The notes under the pieces: model-generated
What the model was told of the DNA's origin: nothing
Database searches by the model: none
The model's input: the letters and a program-made list of their open reading frames with translations, nothing else
Made by a program: the position numbers and the translations under genes
Assembly: GCA_018303655.1 (NCBI GenBank)
Contig: JAGVXT010000011.1
Location: forward strand, 1 to 63,696
Source: Candidatus Woesearchaeota archaeon
Lineage (GTDB): Archaea > Nanobdellota > Nanobdellia > Woesearchaeales > GW2011-AR4
Direction of reading: 5' to 3'
Length of the DNA: 63,696 bases
In this document: positions 7,497 to 16,241 of the stretch, in pieces
Numbering within the stretch: the first letter of the stretch is position 1
Layout: the number at the start of each line of letters is the position of its first letter

Positions 7497-7967
7497 TTAG
7501 ATAGTTTCTATTTTAACAGAGATCTGGTCTATAACTTCCAATTTAACTTTCTTAAGCCCGGAGCCTGCAAGCCCGGGAATTGCGCATACGTTGGCTATGC
7601 AGTTTCCGTTTGCTGTAAGGTTTACAAATGAGAAAAACACAATCTCTGAAACTCCAAAGCTTGTTGTTACGTTAAAGACAAGCTCTCTTCCATCAATTAT
7701 CTGGGCAGTGTCCACATTGTCAGGCATATTCAATTCTAACACTGTTTTTGAGCCCTGGCCCGAATAAAAAATTGATTCTGCTGTATCAACTATGGTCCTT
7801 CCAAGCCTTGTCACCTGCGCATCCGTTATCTCATATCCGGATTCCTTAGAATAGCTGTAGAATAAGTATGTTGCTGGCAGAATTACGATAAAGGTTATGG
7901 CTACAACTAGCAAATATTCCAAAGACGATTGGCCTGAAGTTCCATTAACTTGATATGACTCTTCCAT
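7497..7967 (-). CDS. Type IV prepilin-like protein
   Basis: A 156-residue protein with the class III signal GQSSLEYLLVVAITFIV at about residues 12-28, then a beta-rich domain with VFNVTTSFGVSEIVFFSFVN and a Cys pair (NGNCIANVC). ATG 7967 overlaps the 3' end of the next upstream pilin gene by 23 bases, so translation is probably coupled. The E at the fifth position after cleavage, required for filament packing in type IV pilins, is present. Confidence 0.7.
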   Translation of the reverse strand: MEESYQVNGTSGQSSLEYLLVVAITFIVILPATYLFYSYSKESGYEITDAQVTRLGRTIVDTAESIFYSGQGSKTVLELNMPDNVDTAQIIDGRELVFNVTTSFGVSEIVFFSFVNLTANGNCIANVCAIPGLAGSGLKKVKLEVIDQISVKIETI

Positions 7968-8415
7968 TTATCTTGCCGTTTATCAAATGAGTTTGCTGGC
8001 TTGGCGTGTTGACAGCATAGTAGCTTATGGCTACCCTCGCATCGACCCTTTCTCCTTGAATGTAAGCGCCGCCGGTGCATGAGGTAAATGTTATATCCTT
8101 GTCTGTTGAGCTCGCCCAGTCAAAAGCCGCTGGAGGGGTGCATGAAATCGGGGGATTGGCGTCATTTGTTATCTGAAGCGATGTAACTCGTATATCTTCC
8201 CCGAGGTTATTAGCCAAGTTTATCTTTACTTCGCTAGGGCTTAAGCTGAAATCAAGGCATTTAAACTGTGAAGGGAATACACATTTTTGGGGAAGGTAGT
8301 TGCTGAAATCAAAAATTCCGAAATAGTATAAAGCACCGATGGCTATGGCAACAACAACAAAAGCCCATGCATAAGTGGCAAGAAATTCCAAAGCAACTTG
8401 AGATTTTGTATGCAT
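7945..8415 (-). CDS. Type IV pilin, major-type (KSQVALEFLATYAWAF)
   Basis: The 156-residue product begins MHTKSQVALEFLATYAWAF, a textbook archaeal class III signal with a long hydrophobic helix to about residue 35. The globular part has FKCLDFSLSPSEVKINLANNLGEDI and CTPP/SC pairs and a C-terminal ISYYAV strand. It is clearly paralogous to the C-terminal 160 residues of the protein at 8926-9627 (same spacing of KCVF, FQC/FKC, NN-x-GE, CTPP and VRYNAV/ISYYAV). Probably a filament subunit assembled by the ATPase and membrane proteins at 9700-12997. Confidence 0.75.
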   Translation of the reverse strand: MHTKSQVALEFLATYAWAFVVVAIAIGALYYFGIFDFSNYLPQKCVFPSQFKCLDFSLSPSEVKINLANNLGEDIRVTSLQITNDANPPISCTPPAAFDWASSTDKDITFTSCTGGAYIQGERVDARVAISYYAVNTPSQQTHLINGKINGRVISS

Positions 8416-8566
8416 TTTTCCTCTTTTTAGTCTGGAACTAAGGAAGAGTGTATATAAAATTTATGTTTTTTTTTAAAATAAGATTGCCAATTGTCCAATT
8501 AAATTCAAAAATAATTAAATTCAAAAAACGAGAACGACCTCTTTATGTAGAAGTAATCGAGGTATC

Positions 8567-8690
8567 AAAAACCATAGGTTTTTGGGACTTTGGAGAATTT
8601 AGGATATTCTCCAATTTGCGATGTAGTCGCAATTTCCGAAAACATCGAGAATCAAAGATTCTCGGGATTTCCAAAAATCACTTTGTGATT
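8567..8690. repeat. Array of five tandem perfect hairpins
   Basis: Five successive inverted repeats with tiny loops occupy 124 bases: AAAAACC-ATA-GGTTTTT (8567-8583), GGAGAAT...ATTCTCC (8592-8612), TTGCGA-TGTAG-TCGCAA (8615-8632), CGAGAATC-AAA-GATTCTCG (8646-8664) and AATCAC-TTT-GTGATT (8676-8690). Spacers share GGGA(C/T)TT. No convincing gene covers it; an open frame of 89 codons on the plus strand has the composition of the hairpins themselves. Related pairs lie at 44800-44844 and 53932-53976. Confidence 0.75.
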
Positions 8691-8835
8691 GTTGGTAATG
8701 CTATGCATTTTCGATAGTAACCCGTTTGGGAAAGTTGAACTTTAGTAGGGTGGCACCCATTATTGCTATGCTGCACATGGGTCTCCGGTTTTTTATAAAA
8801 ATAAGAAAGTATAATTGAGTCTGCAATAATTTTTA

Positions 8836-8927
8836 TAGAGAATTTTGACAAAATTTATGTATTTCAAAATTCTCTAAGAGAACTTTGAATGTAAAGTAAT
8901 AAAATGGCAGGTTATTCAAAGTTCTCT
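8836..8927. terminator. Double inverted repeat at the 3' end of the pilin gene
   Basis: TAGAGAATTTTGA (8836-8848) pairs with TCAAAATTCTCTA (8864-8876). It is followed at once by AGAGAACTTTGAAT (8877-8890) pairing perfectly with ATTCAAAGTTCTCT (8914-8927). The second right arm overlaps the stop codon of the minus-strand gene ending at 8926. The first hairpin is the same family as 3292-3332. Together with 8567-8690 it fills the roughly 500-base gene-free stretch 8416-8925. Confidence 0.6.
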
Positions 8928-9627
8928 ATATAACTGTTGATAATACTTCCCCTTTGACTTCTTTTGTATAGTTTGAGCCGCTGACTACTGCGTTGTACCT
9001 CACAGTTATCAATATTTTTCCCTTTTCGCCGGCAACTAATCCCCCTCCTGAACAAACGCTCCATGTAATGTCCTTAACCTCGCCTGATTTCCAGGATACT
9101 GGAGGTACGGGTGGAGTATCGCAGGTATAAGCAGTCGTGCTTTCTGTGCTTAATGTAATTGAAGATGTGTCTATCGGTTCGCCGACATTATTTTTCAGCC
9201 TTAGCTTGAAAGTGCCCGTTGTTGATGAAATCTGGTAGTCAATGCACTGGAATTCGGCGCCAAAATTGCACCTGTTAGGCAGGATTTTGCTTGGGTTTAA
9301 AATGCCAAAATAAGCAAGAGTGCCTATCATAATCAAGATAACTAAAAAAGCCCAGCCGTATGTTGCAAGAAATTCCAAAGCAGCCTGTGACTTACTGTCT
9401 TTAAATATCATTTCTACCTTCTCTTTTTTTATTTTTCCACCAAAGTTTTCCTTTATCTGAAGCAAGATGCCAAGTGTAATCAGCAAAAGCAATGTATTAA
9501 CAAAAAGCAAGGAAATGTTTATAGCGCTTATGCTTACCTCCTTAAACCTTGCTGCTGTAAAAACCCCAATAACCGCCATTATAAAAACCACAGCAGTTAT
9601 CAAGAACTTATGTTGCACGTGGTTCAT
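8926..9627 (-). CDS. Type IV pilin with a two-helix N-terminal extension (possibly two genes)
   Basis: The open frame encodes 233 residues. Residues 1-70 hold two membrane helices (about 8-25 and 37-57) and a basic coil. From residue 73 it reads MIFKDSKSQAALEFLATYGWAF, a complete class III prepilin start, followed by a pilin domain paralogous to 7945-8415. ATG 9411 is preceded by AGAAGGTAG, a better ribosome-binding site than anything before ATG 9627, so the pilin may be translated on its own, with the upstream part a separate or fused small membrane protein. A prepilin peptidase would cut after SKSQ in either case. Confidence 0.7.
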   Translation of the reverse strand: MNHVQHKFLITAVVFIMAVIGVFTAARFKEVSISAINISLLFVNTLLLLITLGILLQIKENFGGKIKKEKVEMIFKDSKSQAALEFLATYGWAFLVILIMIGTLAYFGILNPSKILPNRCNFGAEFQCIDYQISSTTGTFKLRLKNNVGEPIDTSSITLSTESTTAYTCDTPPVPPVSWKSGEVKDITWSVCSGGGLVAGEKGKILITVRYNAVVSGSNYTKEVKGEVLSTVI

Positions 9628-9699
9628 TTTTTCTCTTGTTTAATTTTAAACCAGTTTATTATTTATAAACTTTTCTAATTTTGCTTCAATTTGCTTGAG

Positions 9700-10725
9700 C
9701 TACAGTATTCCGGAAAACAGTATCCCAAGCACCTTCATAAAAATAAGATAAAGAGTTACAGAGCCAAATACGTAGATAGGAATGTATTTAACCCCGCCTT
9801 TGATGTCTCCCTTTTCAACAATGGAAACTATCAAAGAGGAAAATAGCGATATGACAGAAATTGCCACCAATGAAAAATTCTTGAAATCAGCAGGCTTTAT
9901 TCCTGTTTCTGAAAATGAAAAGGGAAGCGAGGGGGCTCTTTGGGCTGCGACAGAAATCTTTGATATGAAATTGAGTATAAGGGAAAGCAAATTAAAGGAA
10001 AGCGCAAAAAGCAGCGGGCTTATCACAATCACTATTACTGATATAAATATTATATATGCTATTGCTGCACCGGACATCTCATCTTTCAATGCCTTTGTCT
10101 CTTTTAGATTATCCACAAGCCTGTCTATAAGCTCTGTAATGTTGCCGCCGCTTTCCACTTCGCTTATTATCAGGTCAACTATGCGCCTTAGCATTAAAGA
10201 GTCATACGTATCAGCAAGCTCTGTCAAAGCCTTGCTGATTTCATATCCTGTCATTACCTTTTTTGAAGCCTTTGCCATCTCGCTTCCCAACACATTGAAC
10301 CTTGGCTTTATGGAGCTCCACAAGGCCTTTTCAAATGTCATGCCGCCTTTTAGATTTGCGGAGAGTATCTGCAGGAAATCCGGCAATTGCTCCTCCATCT
10401 TCTTTGTCCTGTAGTAAATTTTCAGGTCAAGGTAAAAATAGACAAGCAGGATGAACAATGATGCAAAAAATATCTGGACTATGAACCAGCTTAAGAAGGA
10501 ATACGCATATATTTCAAAAAGCGAGAATTTTTTAAAATAGGGGTATACAAGAATAATAAATATTAACGTTGTTATAAGCGCCGAAATATAAAACAGTAGC
10601 CCAAAGAACCTGTAAGGAACCTCATGAAAGCCTGCTTTCAGCATGTATTTTCTTAGATTATGCACAAACCTTTTTGGCACGAAAGCCTTTCCAAATTCCT
10701 CCAAAAATATTATTTTAAGCGCCAT
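9700..10725 (-). CDS. Pilus assembly membrane platform protein, TadC/FlaJ-like (second)
   Basis: This 341-residue protein belongs to the type II secretion F-domain family that forms the membrane platform on which the assembly ATPase acts. It has N-terminal helices at about 42-62 and 76-103, a cytoplasmic helical domain (KKMEEQLPDFLQILSANLKGG through ESGGNITELIDRLVDNL) with the family signatures LP-x-FL-x-x-L and GG-x-I-x-x-x-L, then helices at about 225-250 and 285-340. It follows the other F-domain protein by three bases. A two-component F-domain platform is common in archaeal and Tad-type pili. Confidence 0.85.
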   Translation of the reverse strand: MALKIIFLEEFGKAFVPKRFVHNLRKYMLKAGFHEVPYRFFGLLFYISALITTLIFIILVYPYFKKFSLFEIYAYSFLSWFIVQIFFASLFILLVYFYLDLKIYYRTKKMEEQLPDFLQILSANLKGGMTFEKALWSSIKPRFNVLGSEMAKASKKVMTGYEISKALTELADTYDSLMLRRIVDLIISEVESGGNITELIDRLVDNLKETKALKDEMSGAAIAYIIFISVIVIVISPLLFALSFNLLSLILNFISKISVAAQRAPSLPFSFSETGIKPADFKNFSLVAISVISLFSSLIVSIVEKGDIKGGVKYIPIYVFGSVTLYLIFMKVLGILFSGIL

Positions 10726-10728
10726 TTT

Positions 10729-11538
10729 TCATAAGTTCACCATCGGCCTTATGGACTTGAAAAGAGTTATGAAGATGAACTGGAGCACCACAATAAAAAA
10801 TACAAGCACGGACAGCACCTTCAGGCTGAGCGTAAAGTGGATGAAGCTTGATATGACAATAAGCATGGCAACTCCAAGGGATGGCAGGATAACAGCCGCA
10901 AGCATGTAAAAAATCACCAATGTGTTGAGCTTTTTGCCGTATTTTTTTATTTCAAGCTCCTCTCCCCTTGTTATTTCCTCCAAAACAGATTCAAGGGGCT
11001 TTGTAACGTCTATGCCAAGCTGCAATGCATTGTTTATGTGGAATAGTATCCTTCTTAATTTGTCTGATGGAGAATATATCATTGCATTGCTTAATGCCTC
11101 TTCTATGGTGTTGCCTGTGTTTATGTCGTCAACAATCTCCTTGAGGTATTTTGATGTAATGCCCCTGCTGCTTGCAGTCTCTATAAGGGCATTCAGTAAT
11201 GGCCTTCCCGAATAAAGCTTTACAAGCAAGTATCTTCCAACAAATGTAACCTCTTTATCGATTTCGCGCTCCCTCTGCCTTATTTTTGCCTTAACCCTGA
11301 GCAATGAGTATTCAAAAATCAAAATGAATAAAATTATAAAAATCGGCAAAAGCAGCAAGAATGGAAGTTTTGCCTTTTGAAGCACGAAAAAAAAAAATAT
11401 TGTGAATACAAAAGCCTGCAAAGCAGTTGACTTAAGGTTTTTGTTTACATACTGTATTGGGGTGTACGGCAGATGCGCTATTCTCAGCTCGCTTTTAAGC
11501 GCTGGAAAAAATGAAACTACTCTGTTTACAAAACCCAT
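10729..11538 (-). CDS. Pilus assembly membrane platform protein, TadB/FlaJ-like (first)
   Basis: A 269-residue F-domain protein with a helix pair at about 38-80, a cytoplasmic domain (REREIDKEVTFVGRYLLVKLYSG ... ITRGEELEIKKYGKKL) and two C-terminal helices at about 207-262. It partners the protein at 9700-10725 and the ATPase immediately upstream: the ATPase stop codon and this ATG are separated by one base, so the three are translationally coupled. Confidence 0.85.
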   Translation of the reverse strand: MGFVNRVVSFFPALKSELRIAHLPYTPIQYVNKNLKSTALQAFVFTIFFFFVLQKAKLPFLLLLPIFIILFILIFEYSLLRVKAKIRQREREIDKEVTFVGRYLLVKLYSGRPLLNALIETASSRGITSKYLKEIVDDINTGNTIEEALSNAMIYSPSDKLRRILFHINNALQLGIDVTKPLESVLEEITRGEELEIKKYGKKLNTLVIFYMLAAVILPSLGVAMLIVISSFIHFTLSLKVLSVLVFFIVVLQFIFITLFKSIRPMVNL

Positions 11539-11539
11539 T

Positions 11540-12997
11540 TTAAATGCTCTTTTGCTGCATAAACGGCTTATTGTGGTAATATTTCGACATTATCAGCCCT
11601 ATCTTGTTGACATCATTTATATTTCTGCTTACCATCCAGTTTAGTATTGTGATTTTTGACTGCAAATCCTCATAAATATTCTGCTTTGAAAGTCCTGTGT
11701 ACAGGTTTAGCGTTTCTACAATGGCAAACGGCTCGTTGACTATTTCCAATGAATCTTTTGCAGAGTTCAACTGCATCAAAAGCCTTGCATCCCCGTCCAG
11801 AAGAACTTCGGCAATCTGCAATGTCCTTCTCTTGCCGGTTCTTCGGTTTATGTGCTGCACAACAATCAGTGAAAGCGCTGATAAAATCTGCTTTGGCAGA
11901 TTAATAGGGGGATTAGTTAGCCTGTTTATTGTTTCCCTTACATTGTTTGCGTGCAATGTGCCATAGACAGAATGGCCTGTGTGCATTGCCTCGAAAAGAA
12001 CTTCAGCTTCCTTTCTTCTTCTTATCTCCCCAACAATGATCCTGTCAGGCCTCATTCTCAATGAGTTGACTATCAAGTCCAGCATTTCAATTCCCCCCTT
12101 GCCTTCCGGGTTTGGCAGCCTTGTCTCCAACGGCACCCAATGAAGTATTTTAGGCAGCACCAATTCTCTTGTATCTTCCATAGATATTATCCTTTGGTTA
12201 GGGGGGAAAAAGTTGGCTATTGCATTTAATATGCTTGTCTTTCCGGATGCCGTGCCTCCTGAAACAATAACAGACAATTCGTTTTGCACAGCCATCCACA
12301 GCAATGCAGCTCCTTCATAAGAAATCGTTCTTTCTTTTATAAAGTCAATGATAGTCCATGGCTTTACCGCAAATTTTCTTATGGTTATTGTGTTTCCCTT
12401 TGAGGATATGGGGCTTAAGGTTGCATTTACCCTGTCTCCTGTCTTCAAATGGGCATCCATCAATGGATTCAATAAAGTGATTTCTTTGCCAACATCCCTT
12501 CCTATAACAGTTGAGTAGTGCCTTATTCTTGATTCAGTTGGAACCAAGACATTTGTCTTAAGCCAGCCGTATCTTCTATGGTAAACCCACACGGGCTCGT
12601 TCGCATTGTTTATCGCAATCTCCTCAAGGTTGGTGTCCTTAAGCAGTATGTCAATATTTCCAAGCCCGATGTTCTGCTGCAAAATGTAATTGATGATCAT
12701 GTCCATTGTCTTTTTGTCTGCATTCGGAAAATACTTTGCCAATAGCTTGAGTATCTTTTCCTTGAACTGCTCCTGTATGTTGTAAACGCTTGCTTCTTCT
12801 CTCAGCGTTTTTGTTTCTTCGGCAACAAACTCGTCTCTTATCTTTTCAAGAATTATCTTTGTTGTGTCGCTTATGTTTGTTATGGCTATTTTGTATATAG
12901 GCACAGGCTCGTCTTCCCTTGCTGTGATGGAGACATTAACAACTATGTTGTTCACATTCAATTCATATGTGTCAATTATTTTTTCTCCCCTTTCCAT
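11540..12997 (-). CDS. Type II/IV secretion ATPase driving pilus assembly (FlaI/TadA-like)
   Basis: The 485-residue protein is a hexameric motor ATPase. The N-terminal domain (about 1-235) contains INNANEPVWVYHRRYGW and the LSPISSKGNTITIRKF segment. Walker A SGGTASGKTS is at 246-255, an Asp-rich segment SMEDTREL follows, the Walker B region RPDRIIVGEIR lies near 318, and the catalytic His box TLHANNVRETINRL comes after it. ATP hydrolysis drives insertion or extraction of pilin subunits through the two F-domain proteins downstream. It starts with ATG 12997 and is the first of three coupled genes. No prepilin peptidase is in the window. Confidence 0.92.
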   Translation of the reverse strand: MERGEKIIDTYELNVNNIVVNVSITAREDEPVPIYKIAITNISDTTKIILEKIRDEFVAEETKTLREEASVYNIQEQFKEKILKLLAKYFPNADKKTMDMIINYILQQNIGLGNIDILLKDTNLEEIAINNANEPVWVYHRRYGWLKTNVLVPTESRIRHYSTVIGRDVGKEITLLNPLMDAHLKTGDRVNATLSPISSKGNTITIRKFAVKPWTIIDFIKERTISYEGAALLWMAVQNELSVIVSGGTASGKTSILNAIANFFPPNQRIISMEDTRELVLPKILHWVPLETRLPNPEGKGGIEMLDLIVNSLRMRPDRIIVGEIRRRKEAEVLFEAMHTGHSVYGTLHANNVRETINRLTNPPINLPKQILSALSLIVVQHINRRTGKRRTLQIAEVLLDGDARLLMQLNSAKDSLEIVNEPFAIVETLNLYTGLSKQNIYEDLQSKITILNWMVSRNINDVNKIGLIMSKYYHNKPFMQQKSI

Positions 12998-13091
12998 TTT
13001 ATTTTTGAATTATTTTAGTAGTTGTGTTTTATATTTTTTAATGAGTTTTTATTGAATTTTTAATTTGTTTTGTAGTTTTATTATTGATTTT

Positions 13092-14081
13092 TTATTGAAG
13101 TGTCTTGATTTTTGCATGTATAGCCCTTGCTTCAGCGTCATTCGGCTCTAGCTGGAGCGCTTCCTGTACGTCCTTTAATGCCTCATTATAAAATCCTTTT
13201 TCAATGTTCCTTTTTGCGCGCTCTTTTTTCGCGCTTGCAAACATTGATTTTGAGGGAAAATTAGTTTTGGATGCCTGCGCAAATGAAGGAGAGGCTATGC
13301 GCTGCTGGAACTGCAGCGGCTGATTTGTCTGCTGGCTCAGCTGCTTTTGCAGGCTTGATATTTCGGTGCTGATGCTGAGGCTTTTGTAAATTTCCAATAG
13401 CTTGACTCCTATTGAATTTTTGTGCCTTAAAAAGCCTTCAGGAATCTGGTTGTAGAGACCAATGCACTTGTTGTAATTCACAATGGCATTTACCATGTCA
13501 TTTGACCTTATTGAGGTAATTATCTTGTTCATCACATAGTTCGTTTCCTGAATTAACGCGGAAATTCTTTTTATCAGCTCATTGTCTGTTACGTTTTTGA
13601 GCTCGTCATAGAAGCCTGATATCTGCTCCTGTATCAGCCTTTTTTCCTCAAAGAATACATTTGGAATTGAATTGATTATTTCCCCTATCTCGGAGTAAAG
13701 CTTGAATGGCATTTCTTTTTTTCCTTCCCTGAGCGATGCCCTTGCCCTGCTTATCAGTTCATTTATCTGCTGCGCTTTTCTTTTCACCTCATTATAGGCG
13801 TTGTTTAGCGTGCTTGAAAACTGCCTGTTTAAAGCAGCTAACTGGTCATAAAGCTCCTTGTTCCATTTCAGCTTCTGCTCCATAAGGAGGTGCCACAGCT
13901 GGACATAAGCCTGCTCTGCCTGCTCAAGATTTCCCTTGCTTAAGTTTGCCTTTATGTTCTCAACCAAAGGGGAAGGCTCAAATTGCCCCGGATATTGCTC
14001 GCTTGTGTCAATTTTTTCAGGTTTATCTGTCTGTAAACCTAAGTCAGAAAGCTCTCTATCCAAAAACTCATCTATATCCAT
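13092..14081 (-). CDS. Coiled-coil/TPR protein of the pilus locus
   Basis: From ATG 14081 the product has 329 residues. The N-terminus has DIDEFLDRELSDLGLQ; residues about 45-260 are long amphipathic helices (YVQLWHLLMEQKLKWNKELYDQL, coiled-coil heptads); the C-terminal 45 residues form one TPR-like repeat (NIEKGFYNEALKDVQEALQLEPNDAEARAI). No membrane segment is visible, so it is probably cytoplasmic. Position between the wHTH gene and the ATPase suggests a scaffold or regulator of pilus assembly; this is inference. A TTG four codons upstream is a possible alternative start. Confidence 0.6.
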   Translation of the reverse strand: MDIDEFLDRELSDLGLQTDKPEKIDTSEQYPGQFEPSPLVENIKANLSKGNLEQAEQAYVQLWHLLMEQKLKWNKELYDQLAALNRQFSSTLNNAYNEVKRKAQQINELISRARASLREGKKEMPFKLYSEIGEIINSIPNVFFEEKRLIQEQISGFYDELKNVTDNELIKRISALIQETNYVMNKIITSIRSNDMVNAIVNYNKCIGLYNQIPEGFLRHKNSIGVKLLEIYKSLSISTEISSLQKQLSQQTNQPLQFQQRIASPSFAQASKTNFPSKSMFASAKKERAKRNIEKGFYNEALKDVQEALQLEPNDAEARAIHAKIKTLQ

Positions 14082-14161
14082 TTTCAATTGCAATTTTCAA
14101 TTACAACAACTGGAACCAGTTGACATTTAATCAAGTGGGATTTTCAATCCCACGAATTTAT

Positions 14162-14614
14162 CTATAAATATGAAAGGTACCTTTTCCAAAGCTCTTCTAT
14201 CTTGTCTTCCGGAGTTTTCTTTTCCCTTGCCTTTCTCAAAAACTCTTCCCTTATGTTAGCAAGGTTCTGCTGCAGGTATTTCCTCCACACGCCTTCAATA
14301 TGCTCATGCGGCACATTTTTCTCCTTTGCCTTTTCGTAAAACTGCTCTTTGGTGATTAGGTCTTTTACAAAACTTTTTTCCTTTATCTTGGCCTGCTTGA
14401 CGCCTTCCTTGTAAAGATAGATGTATGGAGTGGTGAATTTGTACTCAATGCCGAAAACCTTTTCCTCAACCAAAAAATCAACCAATGCCTGGACGCTTGC
14501 GGCAGGCATTTTCAGCTTTTTTGAAGCTTCTTCAACCGATATTTTCTTGCTTTTTTCAACCAGCTCAAGCAATTCATCGGCAGTTGTCCTTAATATAGCA
14601 TCATTGCTTGGCAT
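14162..14614 (-). CDS. Winged-helix protein of the pilus locus
   Basis: A 150-residue basic protein. Residues about 8-60 fit a winged helix-turn-helix (ELLELVEKSKKISVEEASKKL, then AASVQALVDFLVEEKVFGIEY). Two related amphipathic repeats follow, each with F-x-x-KA-x-E-K and a W-x-x-YL end (FYEKAKEKNVPHEHIEGVWRKYL and FLRKAREKKTPEDKIEELWKRYL), an internal duplication of about 30 residues. Such proteins accompany archaeal pilus or secretion loci; it may regulate the locus or act as an adaptor. The start is ATG 14614. Confidence 0.6.
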   Translation of the reverse strand: MPSNDAILRTTADELLELVEKSKKISVEEASKKLKMPAASVQALVDFLVEEKVFGIEYKFTTPYIYLYKEGVKQAKIKEKSFVKDLITKEQFYEKAKEKNVPHEHIEGVWRKYLQQNLANIREEFLRKAREKKTPEDKIEELWKRYLSYL

Positions 14615-14669
14615 ATTGTTAAATTTGGTTTAATGTATAAAAACTTTAGTTATTGTCTTTGAGTAATAA

Positions 14670-15659
14670 CTAGCAGGTTCCAATAGCATCTTGGCTTGTT
14701 ATGTTGTATCTAACAGTATTGTTGAAATCAAGCTTGAAATACCTGAATTCGTCCCAAACACCCCCTCCTGTGGCTGGGTTTGTTATATTGAAAAGCTCGC
14801 TGCATGGTACATCATTAAGGGGATCTTCCAATATGTAATCGGCATAGCTGTCAATCACATCAGAAGGAATTATCTTGTTTGGGTCAGCTAAGGATTCGAT
14901 GCCGCAGCATGCTGAAGCATCAATTGTGTTTGTGAACCTCATCAGAAAGCTTGGTGCTTTTGAGTCCTGCCAATGCACATAAGTTCCATTTCTTATATGC
15001 TCCCTGACTTTTGTGATGTTCCACTGGTTGAACTCAACGGTAGATTTCTTGATATAACTGATATAATTTCCATTTGTATTGACAAGGTAATACGGGTCAG
15101 GCAATCCCCCTATATCGAATGATGAAATTATTGTTGAGTTTTTTTCCCATGATGCAACGCTTGATTTTACTGCAAAATTGACAGTCAGAATTGAATCTAT
15201 GCTCCACGGATTTGTCTGAAATATGGAAGCATTGATTAGGGTTATTGTTGTGTTAACATTCAATGTGTCCTGCGCTGTTTTTGTTATTTTATTGCTCCAG
15301 TTGGATAACGTATTACCTTCCATTAATGGCTTTCCTGTGATTGCGTCTATAGGAACATTGCTGATTGTGCCGTTCATTGCAACTTCATAAAAAGCCGAGT
15401 CCAGATTCGGCAGAAAAGAGCCTGTGGAATTCATGTAAAAAATAAGTGATAGCACTGCCTTATATGAAACAGCCCTTAAGATTGTTTCAAAATAATTGTT
15501 CTCCAAATCACTAACATAGCTGTCTATTGAGCTTATTCTTGAAGCAACAGCCTGCGTGTCTTTCTTTAGGCTTATATCTGCCTGGGGCGTGAATACAAGA
15601 ATAAACACAGCCATTAGGGTTATTGCAATGAATGTAAAGAATATTCCTCTTTTTTTCAT
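14670..15659 (-). CDS. Large prepilin-like or pilus-anchored extracellular protein
   Basis: From ATG 15659 (MKKRGIFFTFIAITLMAVFILVF) the product has 329 residues: a short basic start, one hydrophobic helix and a long extracellular part rich in N-x-S/T sites (for example YMNSTG, VNTTIT, NITKVREH) and a CC pair in SACCGIESL. The start nine bases after the previous gene's stop is preferred to ATG 15710 or 15680, which would hide the helix inside the protein. The N-terminus matches the next upstream protein (KKRGFFFILDAVLGM), so both probably insert the same way as minor pilins. Confidence 0.6.
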   Translation of the reverse strand: MKKRGIFFTFIAITLMAVFILVFTPQADISLKKDTQAVASRISSIDSYVSDLENNYFETILRAVSYKAVLSLIFYMNSTGSFLPNLDSAFYEVAMNGTISNVPIDAITGKPLMEGNTLSNWSNKITKTAQDTLNVNTTITLINASIFQTNPWSIDSILTVNFAVKSSVASWEKNSTIISSFDIGGLPDPYYLVNTNGNYISYIKKSTVEFNQWNITKVREHIRNGTYVHWQDSKAPSFLMRFTNTIDASACCGIESLADPNKIIPSDVIDSYADYILEDPLNDVPCSELFNITNPATGGGVWDEFRYFKLDFNNTVRYNITSQDAIGTC

Positions 15660-15667
15660 GCCCGTTT

Positions 15668-16201
15668 TTACCGCTCCCATAAAAATACCTCTGCCTTGTA
15701 GGGCCCCCATAAATCGCTTGTTGTCCTGTTTATAATGCCAAAAGTCAGCTTTTTTGATGTAAGCAAAAGCCCTGTGCCGCTTTTTGACTTAATGTGCTCT
15801 GCAGAGGGAGTTTTTGGGTACAGAAGAGTGCCATTAAGCCACACCTCGTACCTGAATTGCTCCGGCACCACTCCTTTAGAAACATTCTGGATAAATTTTT
15901 CAGCAGTGTCAATATTATTTTTTGCGTAAAACTCGCCTACTTGCTGCAGCAGGGAATTGTCAGCGTCTGTTATTATGCCTTGAGCCCACAGCTGGCCTCC
16001 GATGCCCGCATAAGGATTGTTTAATTCTTTTATTTTCTTGTTGGAAAAAAAATCCATCAAATCATCTGACAGCAAGCTTACCTGCACGGGCTGCGGCGCA
16101 TTGACATATGAAGATGTTACTAGAAAAATCCCGATAATCAGCACAGTCATGCCTAGCACAGCATCTAGTATAAAGAAAAAACCTCTTTTTTTAAACGGCA
16201 T
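15668..16201 (-). CDS. Prepilin-like minor subunit
   Basis: From ATG 16201 the product has 177 residues: MPFKKRGFFFILDAVLGMTVLIIGIFLVTSSY gives a basic start and an N-terminal helix typical of pseudopilins, followed by an extracellular domain (VPEQFRYEVWLNGTLLYPKTP; TFGIINRTTSDLWGPYKAEVFLWER). The alternative TTG start six codons upstream has no ribosome-binding site. It is the first gene of a pair with 14670-15659 and ends nine bases before it, so co-transcription is likely. Confidence 0.6.
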   Translation of the reverse strand: MPFKKRGFFFILDAVLGMTVLIIGIFLVTSSYVNAPQPVQVSLLSDDLMDFFSNKKIKELNNPYAGIGGQLWAQGIITDADNSLLQQVGEFYAKNNIDTAEKFIQNVSKGVVPEQFRYEVWLNGTLLYPKTPSAEHIKSKSGTGLLLTSKKLTFGIINRTTSDLWGPYKAEVFLWER

Positions 16202-16241
16202 TTTAACTAAACATAGCAAAGAATTAAAGTGTATTTATAGT

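Noticed and set aside
8448-8717. An 89-codon frame on the plus strand
   Set aside because: It consists of the translated hairpin array; no domain or ribosome-binding site.
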